Assembly: GCF_017744955.1 (NCBI RefSeq)
Contig: NZ_JAGIAG010000004.1
Location: 1-64,000, forward strand
DNA from: Dokdonella sp.
GTDB lineage: Bacteria; Pseudomonadota; Gammaproteobacteria; Xanthomonadales; Rhodanobacteraceae
DNA: 64,000 nt
Direction of reading: 5' to 3'
Positions 52,757 to 63,019 of the stretch are shown one piece after another. The notes beneath the pieces were generated by a model. The model was not told the DNA's origin. It did not search any database and saw only the letters and a program-made list of their open reading frames with translations. Numbering within the stretch: the first letter of the stretch is position 1; each line of letters begins with the position of its first letter. The translations under genes were made by a program, and so were the position numbers.

Positions 52757-52922
52757 GGAATTTCCCTGTAGGTGAAGCGCGCGCCGGAGGAAGTGAATCG
52801 GCGCGCTGAATCCGTAGCGCTTCGTCGCCTCTTTCCCGACCGAAACTACCGACGACTCGATCCGGCGGCGATGTCCCGGACCGCGTGGAGCGTGAAGGAA
52901 GGTCGACGCCGGTCCCGATCTC

Positions 52923-53387
52923 TCACGGATACCGCGGTCCGTAGTAGCCGCCGTACGGATAGCGGTACGGGGAGAAGCCCGGGCCCTTGGTGTGCTCGGC
53001 GTTGATGTGCATGTCGAAGGTCTTCCCATCGCCGTACGGCTTGCTGATGTGAAGCTCGATCGCGTTCATCTGGCTGGTGCCGTAGCCCTTGGAGTAGCCG
53101 ATTCCGGTGGTGACGCTGCCGTGCACCTCGACGCCCTGGTCGTTCTCGTCCTTGCCGTTGTCGCCGTAGTACTCGCCGGGGCTGTCCTGCCCTCCGGCTT
53201 GCGGCCACGGCTTCGAGTCCTGGTTGGGAAGCTGCAGCTTCAAGGGCTCGGAGGAAGTCGCGGCCTGGTCGGTCGAGGCCGTCGTCTGCGCCGGCGCGAG
53301 CGACTGCGCCGAGACGGCTCCTGCACACAGGAGACAGGTGCCGGCGACGACGAAAGCGCCGACCTTCGCAACGATGGAAGCTTTCAC
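52923..53387 (-). CDS. Small exported protein of unknown function
   Basis: 154 residues. The GTG at 53387 is favoured by GAGGAG six bases upstream and a signal peptide directly after it (VGAFVVAGTCLLCAGAVSAQ). The mature part has a Pro/Gln/Ser-rich linker (about 30-80) and a beta-rich C-terminal part (VEVHGSVTTGIGYSKGYG, then IELHISKPYGDGKTFDMHIN) ending in a Tyr/Gly/Pro-rich tail. I do not recognise the family. It lies between the metalloprotease-like gene and a flavin monooxygenase. Confidence 0.7.
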   Translation of the reverse strand: MKASIVAKVGAFVVAGTCLLCAGAVSAQSLAPAQTTASTDQAATSSEPLKLQLPNQDSKPWPQAGGQDSPGEYYGDNGKDENDQGVEVHGSVTTGIGYSKGYGTSQMNAIELHISKPYGDGKTFDMHINAEHTKGPGFSPYRYPYGGYYGPRYP

Positions 53388-53569
53388 GGGTGACTCCTCG
53401 TCCTGCAGGCGCTCGGCAGTGCGTACCTGGTCATCGAGCTTGGGGCCATTGGACGCCTTCGCAAGCACGGAGTTCAAGTAAAGCGCGGCAAAGGCCGTGC
53501 TTCCACTGCCCGTCTTTCGCTCCGCCGAACGTGATCCTAACGAATGCGTGCGCCATCGCGCGCGGCACC

Positions 53570-55532
<1,963 letters not shown>

Positions 55533-56000
55533 TCATGGTCCTGTGCGGGTGTCGTTCCTGCAGGACTGGAGCCGCGTGTGCTTCATGCGACGGCCGAGAC
55601 TCGCAGCGAGATCCGCCAGCGTGACGCGTCCGAGGCGCTCCACCAGCAGTGCTTCGGCGGCACGGAAGGCGCCGTCCAATGCCTCGTTGACGGACTGCTC
55701 GACCAGGCACCGTGGCTTTTCGAGACGATGCCCCATCGCGAACACGGTCGGCTCGCCGACGGCGCGATAGACGTCGAGCAAGGTCACGACCCGAGGATCG
55801 CAGGCCACGACCCAGCCGCCACCGTGCCCTTTCGTCGAAGCGACGTAGCCGCATTCGCGCAGGCTCGACAGCACGCGGCGCACGACCACGGGGTTCGTGC
55901 CGAGCATGCGCGCGAGCGCGTCGGACGTGAGCGGGCCGTCGCTCTGCTCCATGTGCAGCAGCACGTGGAGGACGGAAGAGAGACGGCTGTCCTTCTTCAC
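55533..56000 (-). CDS. Rrf2-family transcriptional regulator
   Basis: 155 residues with an N-terminal winged helix (SSVLHVLLHMEQSDGPLTSD, LARMLGTNPVVVRRVLSSLR, then a GHGGGW wing) and a C-terminal dimerisation helix. Only one Cys lies in the sensing loop (KPRCLVEQ), so it lacks the three-Cys Fe-S site of IscR/NsrR and belongs to the YwnA-like group. The GTG start at 56000 overlaps the methyltransferase stop (GTGA), so both genes are in one transcript. It probably represses this two-gene unit through the palindrome at 56743-56769. Confidence 0.85.
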   Translation of the reverse strand: MKKDSRLSSVLHVLLHMEQSDGPLTSDALARMLGTNPVVVRRVLSSLRECGYVASTKGHGGGWVVACDPRVVTLLDVYRAVGEPTVFAMGHRLEKPRCLVEQSVNEALDGAFRAAEALLVERLGRVTLADLAASLGRRMKHTRLQSCRNDTRTGP

Positions 56001-56653
56001 GTCTGCATTCCACTGCTGCCCTCGCGAGCGCGACGACGTGCGCACACGAGCGCATCCACGCCCGTTCCGGCGTGCGCGCGCGGACGCTCCTCGGCGACGA
56101 GAAATTCCCATGCGTCGGGATCGAGCGCAGCGACCGCGGCCTCGACGGAAACCTGCACCTGGTTCGCCGCCAGCGTGGCGGCGCCGGTCGCCGGATCGAT
56201 CGGCCGGTGCCCGACCAGGAACAAGGTGCCGCCAGGCGCGACACCGGATGCCATCCGCTCCACCATATCCTCGACCGTGCCGGCAATGTGCACGTACAGA
56301 CACACCACCAGGTCGTAGCGACCCGGCGCCGGCGTCCAGCGCGCGAGATCGCCCTCGATCCAATCGATCCGGCCGGCCACTGCTTGCCCTGCCCGTTCGG
56401 CCAGCGAGCGCGCGTGGGTCAATGCCGTCGGGGAGAAGTCCACCGCGTCGACGCGCCAGCCCCGCGCGGCGAGCCACAGCGTCTCCGCGCCGTGCCCGCA
56501 GCCGGCGTCGAGTGCACGTCCCGGCGGAAGCGTCGCGATCTCCGTCAGCAGATGCGTGTTCGGCGGGCGCAGGGCGACCTTGTCGGCATGCTCGCGCAGG
56601 GTTTTCGACCAGAGCTGGTCCCAGTAATCGTTGTCGAACGTCGGTTTGTTCAC
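55997..56653 (-). CDS. Class I SAM-dependent methyltransferase
   Basis: 218 residues. Motif I GRALDAGCGHGAETLWLAAR (about 45-64) and motif II-like VDAVDFSPTALTHAR give the Rossmann SAM site; DLVVCLYVHIA is motif IV. The fold resembles TehB/thiopurine-type small-molecule methyltransferases, but the substrate is not readable. It comes first in a two-gene unit with an Rrf2 repressor, 90 bases behind a strong palindrome, suggesting induction by a small toxic compound (inference). Confidence 0.87.
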   Translation of the reverse strand: MNKPTFDNDYWDQLWSKTLREHADKVALRPPNTHLLTEIATLPPGRALDAGCGHGAETLWLAARGWRVDAVDFSPTALTHARSLAERAGQAVAGRIDWIEGDLARWTPAPGRYDLVVCLYVHIAGTVEDMVERMASGVAPGGTLFLVGHRPIDPATGAATLAANQVQVSVEAAVAALDPDAWEFLVAEERPRAHAGTGVDALVCARRRAREGSSGMQT

Positions 56654-56742
56654 GGGGTGCGGATCGCTGTTCGAAAGAGACCGGAAGCGGATACGTCCGT
56701 GCCACGCGCAATGGCGTGAAGCGCGAAGGAACTCGCCTTCTT

Positions 56743-56769
56743 ATCATGTAACTTACGATATTACATGAT
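56743..56769. promoter_or_regulatory. 27-bp palindromic operator upstream of methyltransferase-Rrf2 unit
   Basis: Arms ATCATGTAA (56743-56751) and TTACATGAT (56761-56769) are perfect inverted repeats around nine AT-rich bases. Size and symmetry fit an Rrf2-dimer operator. Confidence 0.65.
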
Positions 56770-56940
56770 GGCAGCCATACGCAATTCACCGCATTGCCGC
56801 GTCCGTTCCGCGATCGCCAGTGGCCGACGTCGCCCTCCGCGCCGCTACCGTCGCAGCTCGTCACGTGCAGGTCTCGACGAATCGCGAAGAGGACTAGACT
56901 GCATGCAGGCACGGGCGCCGGGGACCACAGGAGCCAAACG

Positions 56941-57150
56941 ATGACCCCAACGCTCAAGAGAGGAGATCACGTCCGCTGGAACTCGGAGGCCGGCTGGGTC
57001 TCCGGCACCATCACCGCCGTACACACGCGCGACTTCGACTGGAAGGGCTACGTGCACCATGCCTCGGCGGAGGATCCCCAGTACGAGATCCGAAGCGACA
57101 GGACCGATCACGTCGCCGTCCACAAGGGCGGCGCGCTCGCACACGATTGA
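56941..57150 (+). CDS. DUF2945 / HVA1-type tudor-like small protein
   Basis: 69 residues: KRGDHVRWNSEAGWVSGTIT, ending EDPQYEIRSDRTDHVAVHKG, the hallmark pattern of the DUF2945/HVA1 small SH3-like barrel. It is cytoplasmic, with no signal. The ATG at 56941 begins just before the family start. It is followed after 10 bases by the DUF488 gene in the same direction, so the two probably form a unit. Function is unknown. Confidence 0.85.
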   Translation: MTPTLKRGDHVRWNSEAGWVSGTITAVHTRDFDWKGYVHHASAEDPQYEIRSDRTDHVAVHKGGALAHD

Positions 57151-57160
57151 AGGGCGACGC

Positions 57161-57709
57161 GTGAAACTGCCGTTCTACACCGTCGGCCATTCCGATCGAA
57201 GCCTCGCCGAGTTCACCGGCCTGTTGACGGCAGTCGACATCGGCCTGCTCGCCGACATCCGCAAGCTGCCCGGATCGAGAGCGCATCCGCAGTTCAACGA
57301 AGACGTCCTCGCCGGCTCGCTCGCGGATCTCGACATCGCCTACGAGCACGTCGCCGCCCTCGGCGGCCTTCGCGGTAAATCAGCGGACGTGCCCAAGGAA
57401 CTCAATGGCCTGTGGCGGAACGCGAGCTTCCATCGCTACGCCGACTACGCGCTGTCGCCGCCGTTCCGCGACGGCCTTGCGCAGGTCGTCGATCAGGCAC
57501 GCGAGCGACGCTGCGCACTGATGTGCTCGGAGGCCGTGTGGTGGCGCTGCCACCGGCGCATCGTGGCGGACTATCTGCTCGCCGCCGGCGAGACCGTCTT
57601 CCACCTCATGGGCAAGGGCCGCCTGGAGCCCGCCCGCCTGACGCCCGGTGCGGTGGTGCGATCCGACGGCACGCTCGTCTACCCGGCCGAACCTCAAACC
57701 GACGCGTGA
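57161..57709 (+). CDS. DUF488-family protein
   Basis: 182 residues from GTG 57161. Family motifs are TVGHSDRSLAEFTGLL at the N-terminus, DIRKLPGSRAHPQFN, the ALGGLRGK loop and the C-terminal CSEAVWWRCHRRIVADYL. The DUF488 family has conserved Cys/His/Arg residues suggesting an enzyme, but no reaction is established. It lies 10 bases after the DUF2945 gene. Confidence 0.88.
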   Translation: MKLPFYTVGHSDRSLAEFTGLLTAVDIGLLADIRKLPGSRAHPQFNEDVLAGSLADLDIAYEHVAALGGLRGKSADVPKELNGLWRNASFHRYADYALSPPFRDGLAQVVDQARERRCALMCSEAVWWRCHRRIVADYLLAAGETVFHLMGKGRLEPARLTPGAVVRSDGTLVYPAEPQTDA

Positions 57710-57928
57710 GAACAGCCGGCCCGCTGCGACCGCACGTCTTCGCGCGGCGAACGTGCCCGCCTCGCGCTCAGGCGAAGCGTTTCCGCACCATGCGACGATC
57801 AACGTCGATGCGATCCTGCTCCAGGCGACCGGCTCGCCGAGAATAACGGCCGCCAGCAGGAACCCGATGCGGCCAGACACCTCGCGCATCATTCGACGCC
57901 GCCGGATCGGCATCCGCGGCCTGCCGCC
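57710..57928. other. Convergent gap with a possible membrane-protein remnant
   Basis: On the minus strand near 57795-57890, a short stretch reads GRIGFLLAAVILGEPVAWSR then IASTLIVA, like the end of a DMT/EamA-type transporter, with no intact gene around it. It could be a decayed fragment or chance. Confidence 0.25.
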
Positions 57929-58177
57929 TCAGCGCCGCCACGCCCAGACCGGGAGTCGCGCCACCAGCGCGTGGCTGAGCCGCTGCACCGCCGGACCGAA
58001 CAGCAGCACGATGACGAAGGCCGCCGGCCATGCGGACAGGAAGGACTGCCGCCAACGCAGGAGATAGCTGCTGTCGAAACCGAGATTGAGCCAGACGACG
58101 AAGGCGGTCATCAGCAGCGACATCCACAAGGACATCAGGCCGGAGAAGACGAAGCGGAGAAGCTGGGACTGGGACAT
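57929..58177 (-). CDS. DUF2798 membrane protein
   Basis: 82 residues, two membrane helices (LLRFVFSGLMSLWMSLLMTA and WPAAFVIVLLFGPAVQRL) with a short cytosolic tail; size and the PAVQRLS end match DUF2798. The start at 58177 gives the standard family N-terminus. It is transcribed away from the LysR gene, with a palindrome between them that probably governs both. Function is unknown. Confidence 0.82.
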   Translation of the reverse strand: MSQSQLLRFVFSGLMSLWMSLLMTAFVVWLNLGFDSSYLLRWRQSFLSAWPAAFVIVLLFGPAVQRLSHALVARLPVWAWRR

Positions 58178-58250
58178 GGAGGCACTCCGTATGGGGACGG
58201 CGCACAGAGTAGAAATATCCAACTTCCGAAAATAGACGACGCGGATCAAT

Positions 58251-58277
58251 CTATGATTGCCGAATCAGCAATCATAG
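58251..58277. promoter_or_regulatory. Perfect 27-bp palindrome between DUF2798 gene and LysR gene
   Basis: Arms CTATGATTGC (58251-58260) and GCAATCATAG (58268-58277) are perfectly inverted around seven bases, seven bases before the LysR start codon. The T-N11-A pattern of LysR boxes lies inside it (TTGC-N7-GCAA). Confidence 0.7.
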
Positions 58278-58284
58278 GACAGCC

Positions 58285-59187
58285 ATGTTCGACGCCATCG
58301 CCCTGTTCGTCGCCATCGTCGAGGCCGGCAGCCTCAGTGCCGCGGCCGAACGTCTCGACCTTCCGGCCGCTACCGTGACGCGGCGCCTGCAAGCACTGGA
58401 ACGCGACCTCGGCTGCCGCCTGCTGCACCGGAGCGCGCGGCGCCTGCAACCCACGGCCGAAGGTCTGCAGTACTACGAGCAATGCCGGCCGCTGGTGCAC
58501 GCACTGACCCAGGCCACGCAATCGCTCGACGACAATCTCCGCCGCATCGCCGGCCACATCCGCGTGCTGGCGCCCGTGAACCTCGCCAGCACGACGCTGA
58601 TGCCGGCATGGGCCGGCTTTCTCGAGGCGCATCCCGAGGTGAACCTGGAATTGCAGCTCAGCAATACCGTGCAGGACCTGGTCGGCAGCGGTGCGGACCT
58701 GGCGATCCGCGTCGGCGCACAGGGCGATTCGCTGCTGACGCAGAAGCGGCTCGGCGAGATCGGCGTGCACCTGGTCGCCTCGCCGGCCTATCTCGCGCGA
58801 CGCGGCACGCCGACGCATGCGCGCGAACTGGCCGGACACGACGCGATCATCGCCACGCCGCTGCTGACGTGGTCGCTGCGCGATCCGGCCAGCGGCGAGG
58901 AAAAGACCCTGCATCCGCAAGCGCGCCTGCGCGTCGACGAAATGCGGCTGGCCGTCGCCGCCGCGGAAGCCGGACTCGGCGTGCTGCTCTGCCCGGCCAC
59001 GCTGACCCGCGATGCCGTCGCGCGCGGCGCGCTGAGCGTCGTGCTGGACGGCTGGACGCCGCGTCGCCGGCCGATGTTCGCGGTGTGGTCGCAGCAACGC
59101 TACCTGCCGGCGCGGGTGCGCGCGCTGGTGGATCACCTGCACGCCTTCGTACAGTCCGATCCGCTGCTGGCGGCGTCGCGCGATTGA
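58285..59187 (+). CDS. LysR-family transcriptional regulator
   Basis: 300 residues: an N-terminal winged helix (MFDAIALFVAIVEAGSLSAA, ATVTRRLQALERDLGCRLLH) and a type-2 periplasmic-binding-protein-like sensor domain (about 90-290). Divergent from the small DUF2798 gene, with a perfect palindrome just before its own start, it probably regulates both itself and that gene. The effector is unknown; this branch often controls quinone or aldehyde detoxification genes (inference). Confidence 0.93.
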   Translation: MFDAIALFVAIVEAGSLSAAAERLDLPAATVTRRLQALERDLGCRLLHRSARRLQPTAEGLQYYEQCRPLVHALTQATQSLDDNLRRIAGHIRVLAPVNLASTTLMPAWAGFLEAHPEVNLELQLSNTVQDLVGSGADLAIRVGAQGDSLLTQKRLGEIGVHLVASPAYLARRGTPTHARELAGHDAIIATPLLTWSLRDPASGEEKTLHPQARLRVDEMRLAVAAAEAGLGVLLCPATLTRDAVARGALSVVLDGWTPRRRPMFAVWSQQRYLPARVRALVDHLHAFVQSDPLLAASRD

Positions 59188-59259
59188 GGCAGCGGCGCCA
59201 CGCCGCACTTCGCTCGGCCCGGCATCGAACGGGCTGCGCCCGGATTTCGCGCAGGCGAA

Positions 59260-60072
59260 TCAGCGCCGGCTGTGGATTTGCCGCGTGGCCAGGCTCCTCG
59301 CCTGCTCGACGTACCACGCCTCGGCGCTCGCCTGGCCGTCGACCTTCGCGCGCTGCAGGTACTCAGGGGCCAGATTCCTGACTCCGGCTCCCACCGCCGT
59401 CCCCATCGACCGCGCCCATGCCACCGTCGCCGCCTGCCCGTCCTTCTTGCTGCGGCGGTCGATCTCCGGCTCGAACACGGCGAAGGTCGCCTCTTCCGCG
59501 CGTTTGCGCGTCGCAGCCGGAATGTCGCCTGCGTTCGTTTCTTCGGCGCCGGCGCCGCGGCCTCCGTCGACATAGCGCGTGGCGATCCGGGATGCGCTTT
59601 CCACGTACCACGTGTCGACGCCGGCGCCGCCGTTCGTGCCCGCGCGGCGCCGATACTCCGCGGTCAGCGCGCCGACCTGGCGGCCCGTGTCGCCCGCCGC
59701 CTTGTTGAGCCACTGGTTGGCGTTCGCCTCGCCATACGCTCGGACGCGACGCCGATGCTCGGCCTCGAGCACGGCCAGCACGACACTCTCCGCCCGGTCG
59801 GCGGCCGCGGGCGCGATGCCCGTGGACCTCCCGCTCGTCGCCCGCCCCCGGCATCCTTCGAAATCCCGATTGGCGTCGTAGCAGGTGCCGTTTCTCGCAT
59901 CGCTGCTGCGCGTCCGGTCGATCTGGTCCTGGTTGATGTTGTACCAGGCGTTGGTGGTCAGCGTGGCCTGAAACATCTGTTGCGCGCATTCGACGCACTG
60001 CGCACGAGATACGCCGGGAGAACCGACAATCGACGCGGCGAGCAGAAAGAAAGCAAGGCGATGGGACTTCAT
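59260..60072 (-). CDS. Secreted protein with two internal repeats, unknown function
   Basis: 270 residues. A signal peptide (HRLAFFLLAASIVGSPGVSRA) is followed by a Cys pair (CVECAQ) and two more Cys (64, 74). Residues ~97-168 and ~195-266 are similar to each other over about 70 residues with a constant offset of 98: AVLEAEHRRR / AVFEPEIDRR, ALTAEYRRRA / NLAPEYLQRA, and WYVESASRIATR / WYVEQARSLATR. This is an internal tandem duplication. The family is not recognised. Start 60072 is preferred over 60087 for signal-peptide shape. Confidence 0.72.
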   Translation of the reverse strand: MKSHRLAFFLLAASIVGSPGVSRAQCVECAQQMFQATLTTNAWYNINQDQIDRTRSSDARNGTCYDANRDFEGCRGRATSGRSTGIAPAAADRAESVVLAVLEAEHRRRVRAYGEANANQWLNKAAGDTGRQVGALTAEYRRRAGTNGGAGVDTWYVESASRIATRYVDGGRGAGAEETNAGDIPAATRKRAEEATFAVFEPEIDRRSKKDGQAATVAWARSMGTAVGAGVRNLAPEYLQRAKVDGQASAEAWYVEQARSLATRQIHSRR

Positions 60073-60320
60073 ATCGATGTCTCGCATGCAAGGACGGAAG
60101 CAAGAGCAAAGAAGACTGGTTCGACGACGCCGCAGCGCTTTTCCAAGCGTAGCTCGCCAATACCGTGCGCGAACGTCTCCTGCGCATCATGAGCGCGGCC
60201 GCGGCGATGGGCATGCGCGGACACCCTGCGGCCTAGTTCGTCTACCTTGTGCGCAATCGCAGCACATCACACGACACTGGAACGATCGGCCGCATACGCG
60301 ATCGTGTGATGAACAAAATC

Positions 60321-61043
60321 TCATTCACATCGGAAGCCGTAGCCGGTCGCCCCGCTCGACCGAGCCTCCGCCTCCTCTGACTCCTGAAATCTCATGGCTT
60401 CGCCGAGAAGGGTTTCGAACAAATGCACGCGCAGACGCACGTCAGCGGCTAACACGCCGACGAGCCAGAGCAGCGCCAGGAAGATGCCGGCAATCGCGAG
60501 CCACGCGGGAATCGACCGGGCGCCGTTCCAATTCTGCAAGGCAATGACGACGGCAGCTGCCGCGGGAAGGATGCCGAGCTTGTCCAGGCTGCCGGCCAAG
60601 AAGCCGAGCTTCGCCTGGAGTCTCGCCTGCGCGTGCTGGGCGAAGCGAAGGTGGTCTACCAGCACCGGCTTCGGATACCGCGCCAGCCAGCGTGCAAGCG
60701 CGCCGACGGCCACGCGATCGTGATCCATCTGCTCGATCATCGACTTCTTGAAACGCAGCATGTGCGTCAGAAGCGCCCACATCGATTGCAGCGCCGGCAG
60801 CGCGCACGTACCGCACATGACGACGAGGCCGCCACGCGCCATCCAAGCCATCCAAGGACGCGGCTCCCAGAATTGCATCAGCAAGGACGGCAGGATGCCG
60901 AAGAACGCCGCGACCACGCCGATTGCGTAGAGGACGACAGCCCATCGCGGCGTATCGAGAAGCGACACCGGGCCCTCCGGCATCGCCTGGATACGCGCCT
61001 CGATGACGGCGAAGGTGAGCGGCGGCAGCGATGAGTCATCCAT
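60321..61043 (-). CDS. Membrane protein of unknown function
   Basis: 240 residues, four predicted membrane helices in two pairs (WAVVLYAIGVVAAFFGILPS, MARGGLVVMCGTCALPALQS; LGILPAAAAVVIALQN, LAIAGIFLALLWLVGVLAAD), with a charged helical linker between them. ATG 61043 is used; a GTG two codons upstream is possible. No family is recognised. It is a single gene between two intergenic gaps without clear signals (60073-60320 and 61044-61164). Confidence 0.72.
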   Translation of the reverse strand: MDDSSLPPLTFAVIEARIQAMPEGPVSLLDTPRWAVVLYAIGVVAAFFGILPSLLMQFWEPRPWMAWMARGGLVVMCGTCALPALQSMWALLTHMLRFKKSMIEQMDHDRVAVGALARWLARYPKPVLVDHLRFAQHAQARLQAKLGFLAGSLDKLGILPAAAAVVIALQNWNGARSIPAWLAIAGIFLALLWLVGVLAADVRLRVHLFETLLGEAMRFQESEEAEARSSGATGYGFRCE

Positions 61044-61164
61044 GGGCACGAGCTTCAGCGGATCGCCGGCTTTCGAGAATGCATTTTCCGGCGCCGCCGC
61101 TTCGGCCCGAGATCAGCACGAACCCGAGTTTCGAAGGCGGCGATCACGGACAGCCGAACGGCGT

Positions 61165-62847
61165 TCAGTAGCGCGACGCCGTCAACGGCGCGTCGGCCCA
61201 CTGCCACGCCGCCGCCTGCAAGCGCGAAGTTTCGCGCGCCGCGTCGGCCTGCCCGAGCTTCTGCTGCGCCTGCGCAAGGCCGAACAACGACCAGCCGTTG
61301 CGCGGGTAGGACTTCAGATCCTGCCCGAACGCTTCCGCCGCACCGTGCGCGTCGCCCGCTTCGAGCAGCGCAGCGCCGAGATACGGGCGCACCGGCAGCG
61401 GCCAGTCGGCCGGTTCGTTGTAGGCCAACGCGTCTTCGGCGACTGCCGCTTCGCGCAGCGCGGCGATGCCCTGCGCGTGCTCGCCGCGTGCGCGCAACAC
61501 CTCGCCGCGCAGCAGCCCATCGGCCACACGCAGTACGGCGTCGGCGTGATTGATGTCGAAGAAGCTCACCTTGGCCATCGCCGGATCGCGCGCGATCGCG
61601 TGCAGGGCGTCGGCTTCGCGCGCGGCCTCCGCCAAAGCGCCCTTGCGCACCTGCGCCATGCCGCGGGCGAAGTGGCGGATCGCAGTCGGATACGGCGGTT
61701 CCGACGGCGTGGCGGCATCGGACAGGATGTCGTCCCAATCGCCGAAGCGGACCTGCGTGAGCAGCGGCGCGACGACGAACTGCTGCATGAATTCCAGCGG
61801 CGCCTGTCCCATCGCGGCGCGATCGGCGCGGCTGGCCGTCTGCTTCGCCGCCAGCAGCGCCATCGCACGCGAGCCGGTCAGGCCGGTCGTCATCGTGGCG
61901 AAGTGCCAGTTGTGCGGCACGTAGCCGAGTGGATAGACGCCGTTGCTGCCGCGGCACACCGCCAGGAAATCCTTGTCCGCGGTGCTGGCGGCGAAGTTGG
62001 TCAGCGTCGCGTCGTGGTAGCGGCCGAGACGGATGTAGGTGTGCGCGGGCATGTGCACGAGATGGCCGGACCCCGGCGCCAGCGCCGCCAGCGCATCGGC
62101 GTAGCGTTCGGCGCGCTGCGGCTCGGGTGAGGCTTCGGTGGCGTGGATGTAGTAGTGCATCGCGCCGATGTGGCGCGGATTTCGCGCCAGCACGCGCTCG
62201 AGTTCGCCGAGCAGGCGCGGCGTGAATTCCGCCGGCTTGCCGTCGCTTTCCCAGTACGCCCACGGCGAGAGATCCATCAGCGCTTCCGCGTACAGCGTCG
62301 CGGCATCGTCGTCATCGGGGAACTGCTCGACCACGCGCGCCATCGCGTTCGCGTAGGCGCGATCCAGTGGCTTGCGATCCTCCGGCGCCGGATCCGCGTA
62401 GCGCGCCTGCAGCGCCTGGATCAGCGCACGATCGGCCGGCTTCGCCGATCCGGCCAGGCTGGCGGCGCGCGCGGCGAAGGCGGTGGCGTCCTTCGCCAGC
62501 GCCGGCTCCATCGGCAGATTGATGTTCGGCCCCAGCACCAGGGCCTGTCCCCAGACGCACATCGCGCACTGCGGATCCAGCCGCGCCGCTTCGGCGAAGG
62601 CGCGCCCGGCCGCTTCGTGGTTGAAGCCGTAGGCCATGCGCAGGCCCTGGTCGAAATAGCGCTGCGCGGCGGGCACGCGGGTGCCCACGTCGCGGTGCAG
62701 GTCGCCGAATGTGTCGAACAGCGGCAGCGCGGTGGATGCGGGGGCGTTGGCGGTTTCGGTGGTCGCTTTTCGCGTGGTGTCGCAACTCGCCAGCACGAGC
62801 GCCAGCAGGATCATCGGCAACGGCCGAAGCACGGATCGACGGTTCAT
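61165..62847 (-). CDS. Lipoprotein with TPR-like repeats
   Basis: 560 residues. Lipobox LASC (Cys22) after a hydrophobic signal (MILLALVLASC). The mature protein is alpha-helical with TPR signatures throughout (YFDQGLRMAYGFNHEAAGRA, HIGAMHYYIHATEASPEPQR, GWSLFGLAQAQQKLGQADAA) and His-rich phrases (HMPAHTYIRL, YVPHNWHF) of the kind seen in secreted TPR proteins of this group. Its role is unknown. It is a single gene divergent from the Fic gene. Confidence 0.87.
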   Translation of the reverse strand: MNRRSVLRPLPMILLALVLASCDTTRKATTETANAPASTALPLFDTFGDLHRDVGTRVPAAQRYFDQGLRMAYGFNHEAAGRAFAEAARLDPQCAMCVWGQALVLGPNINLPMEPALAKDATAFAARAASLAGSAKPADRALIQALQARYADPAPEDRKPLDRAYANAMARVVEQFPDDDDAATLYAEALMDLSPWAYWESDGKPAEFTPRLLGELERVLARNPRHIGAMHYYIHATEASPEPQRAERYADALAALAPGSGHLVHMPAHTYIRLGRYHDATLTNFAASTADKDFLAVCRGSNGVYPLGYVPHNWHFATMTTGLTGSRAMALLAAKQTASRADRAAMGQAPLEFMQQFVVAPLLTQVRFGDWDDILSDAATPSEPPYPTAIRHFARGMAQVRKGALAEAAREADALHAIARDPAMAKVSFFDINHADAVLRVADGLLRGEVLRARGEHAQGIAALREAAVAEDALAYNEPADWPLPVRPYLGAALLEAGDAHGAAEAFGQDLKSYPRNGWSLFGLAQAQQKLGQADAARETSRLQAAAWQWADAPLTASRY

Positions 62848-63019
62848 CGTGATTCCCCTCCCAGAGACGATAAGCGGACAGTACCGAAAACCGGTGCGAA
62901 CGTCCCACGCACAATCCAGAGGTCGTTCGAGCGTTCAATAACACTGCTCTTTATTTAAAACTATTGCCTTAAAGTTAAATAGATGGCAGGCTCATTGAAC
63001 TCTATCGAGGGGTTCCGCC

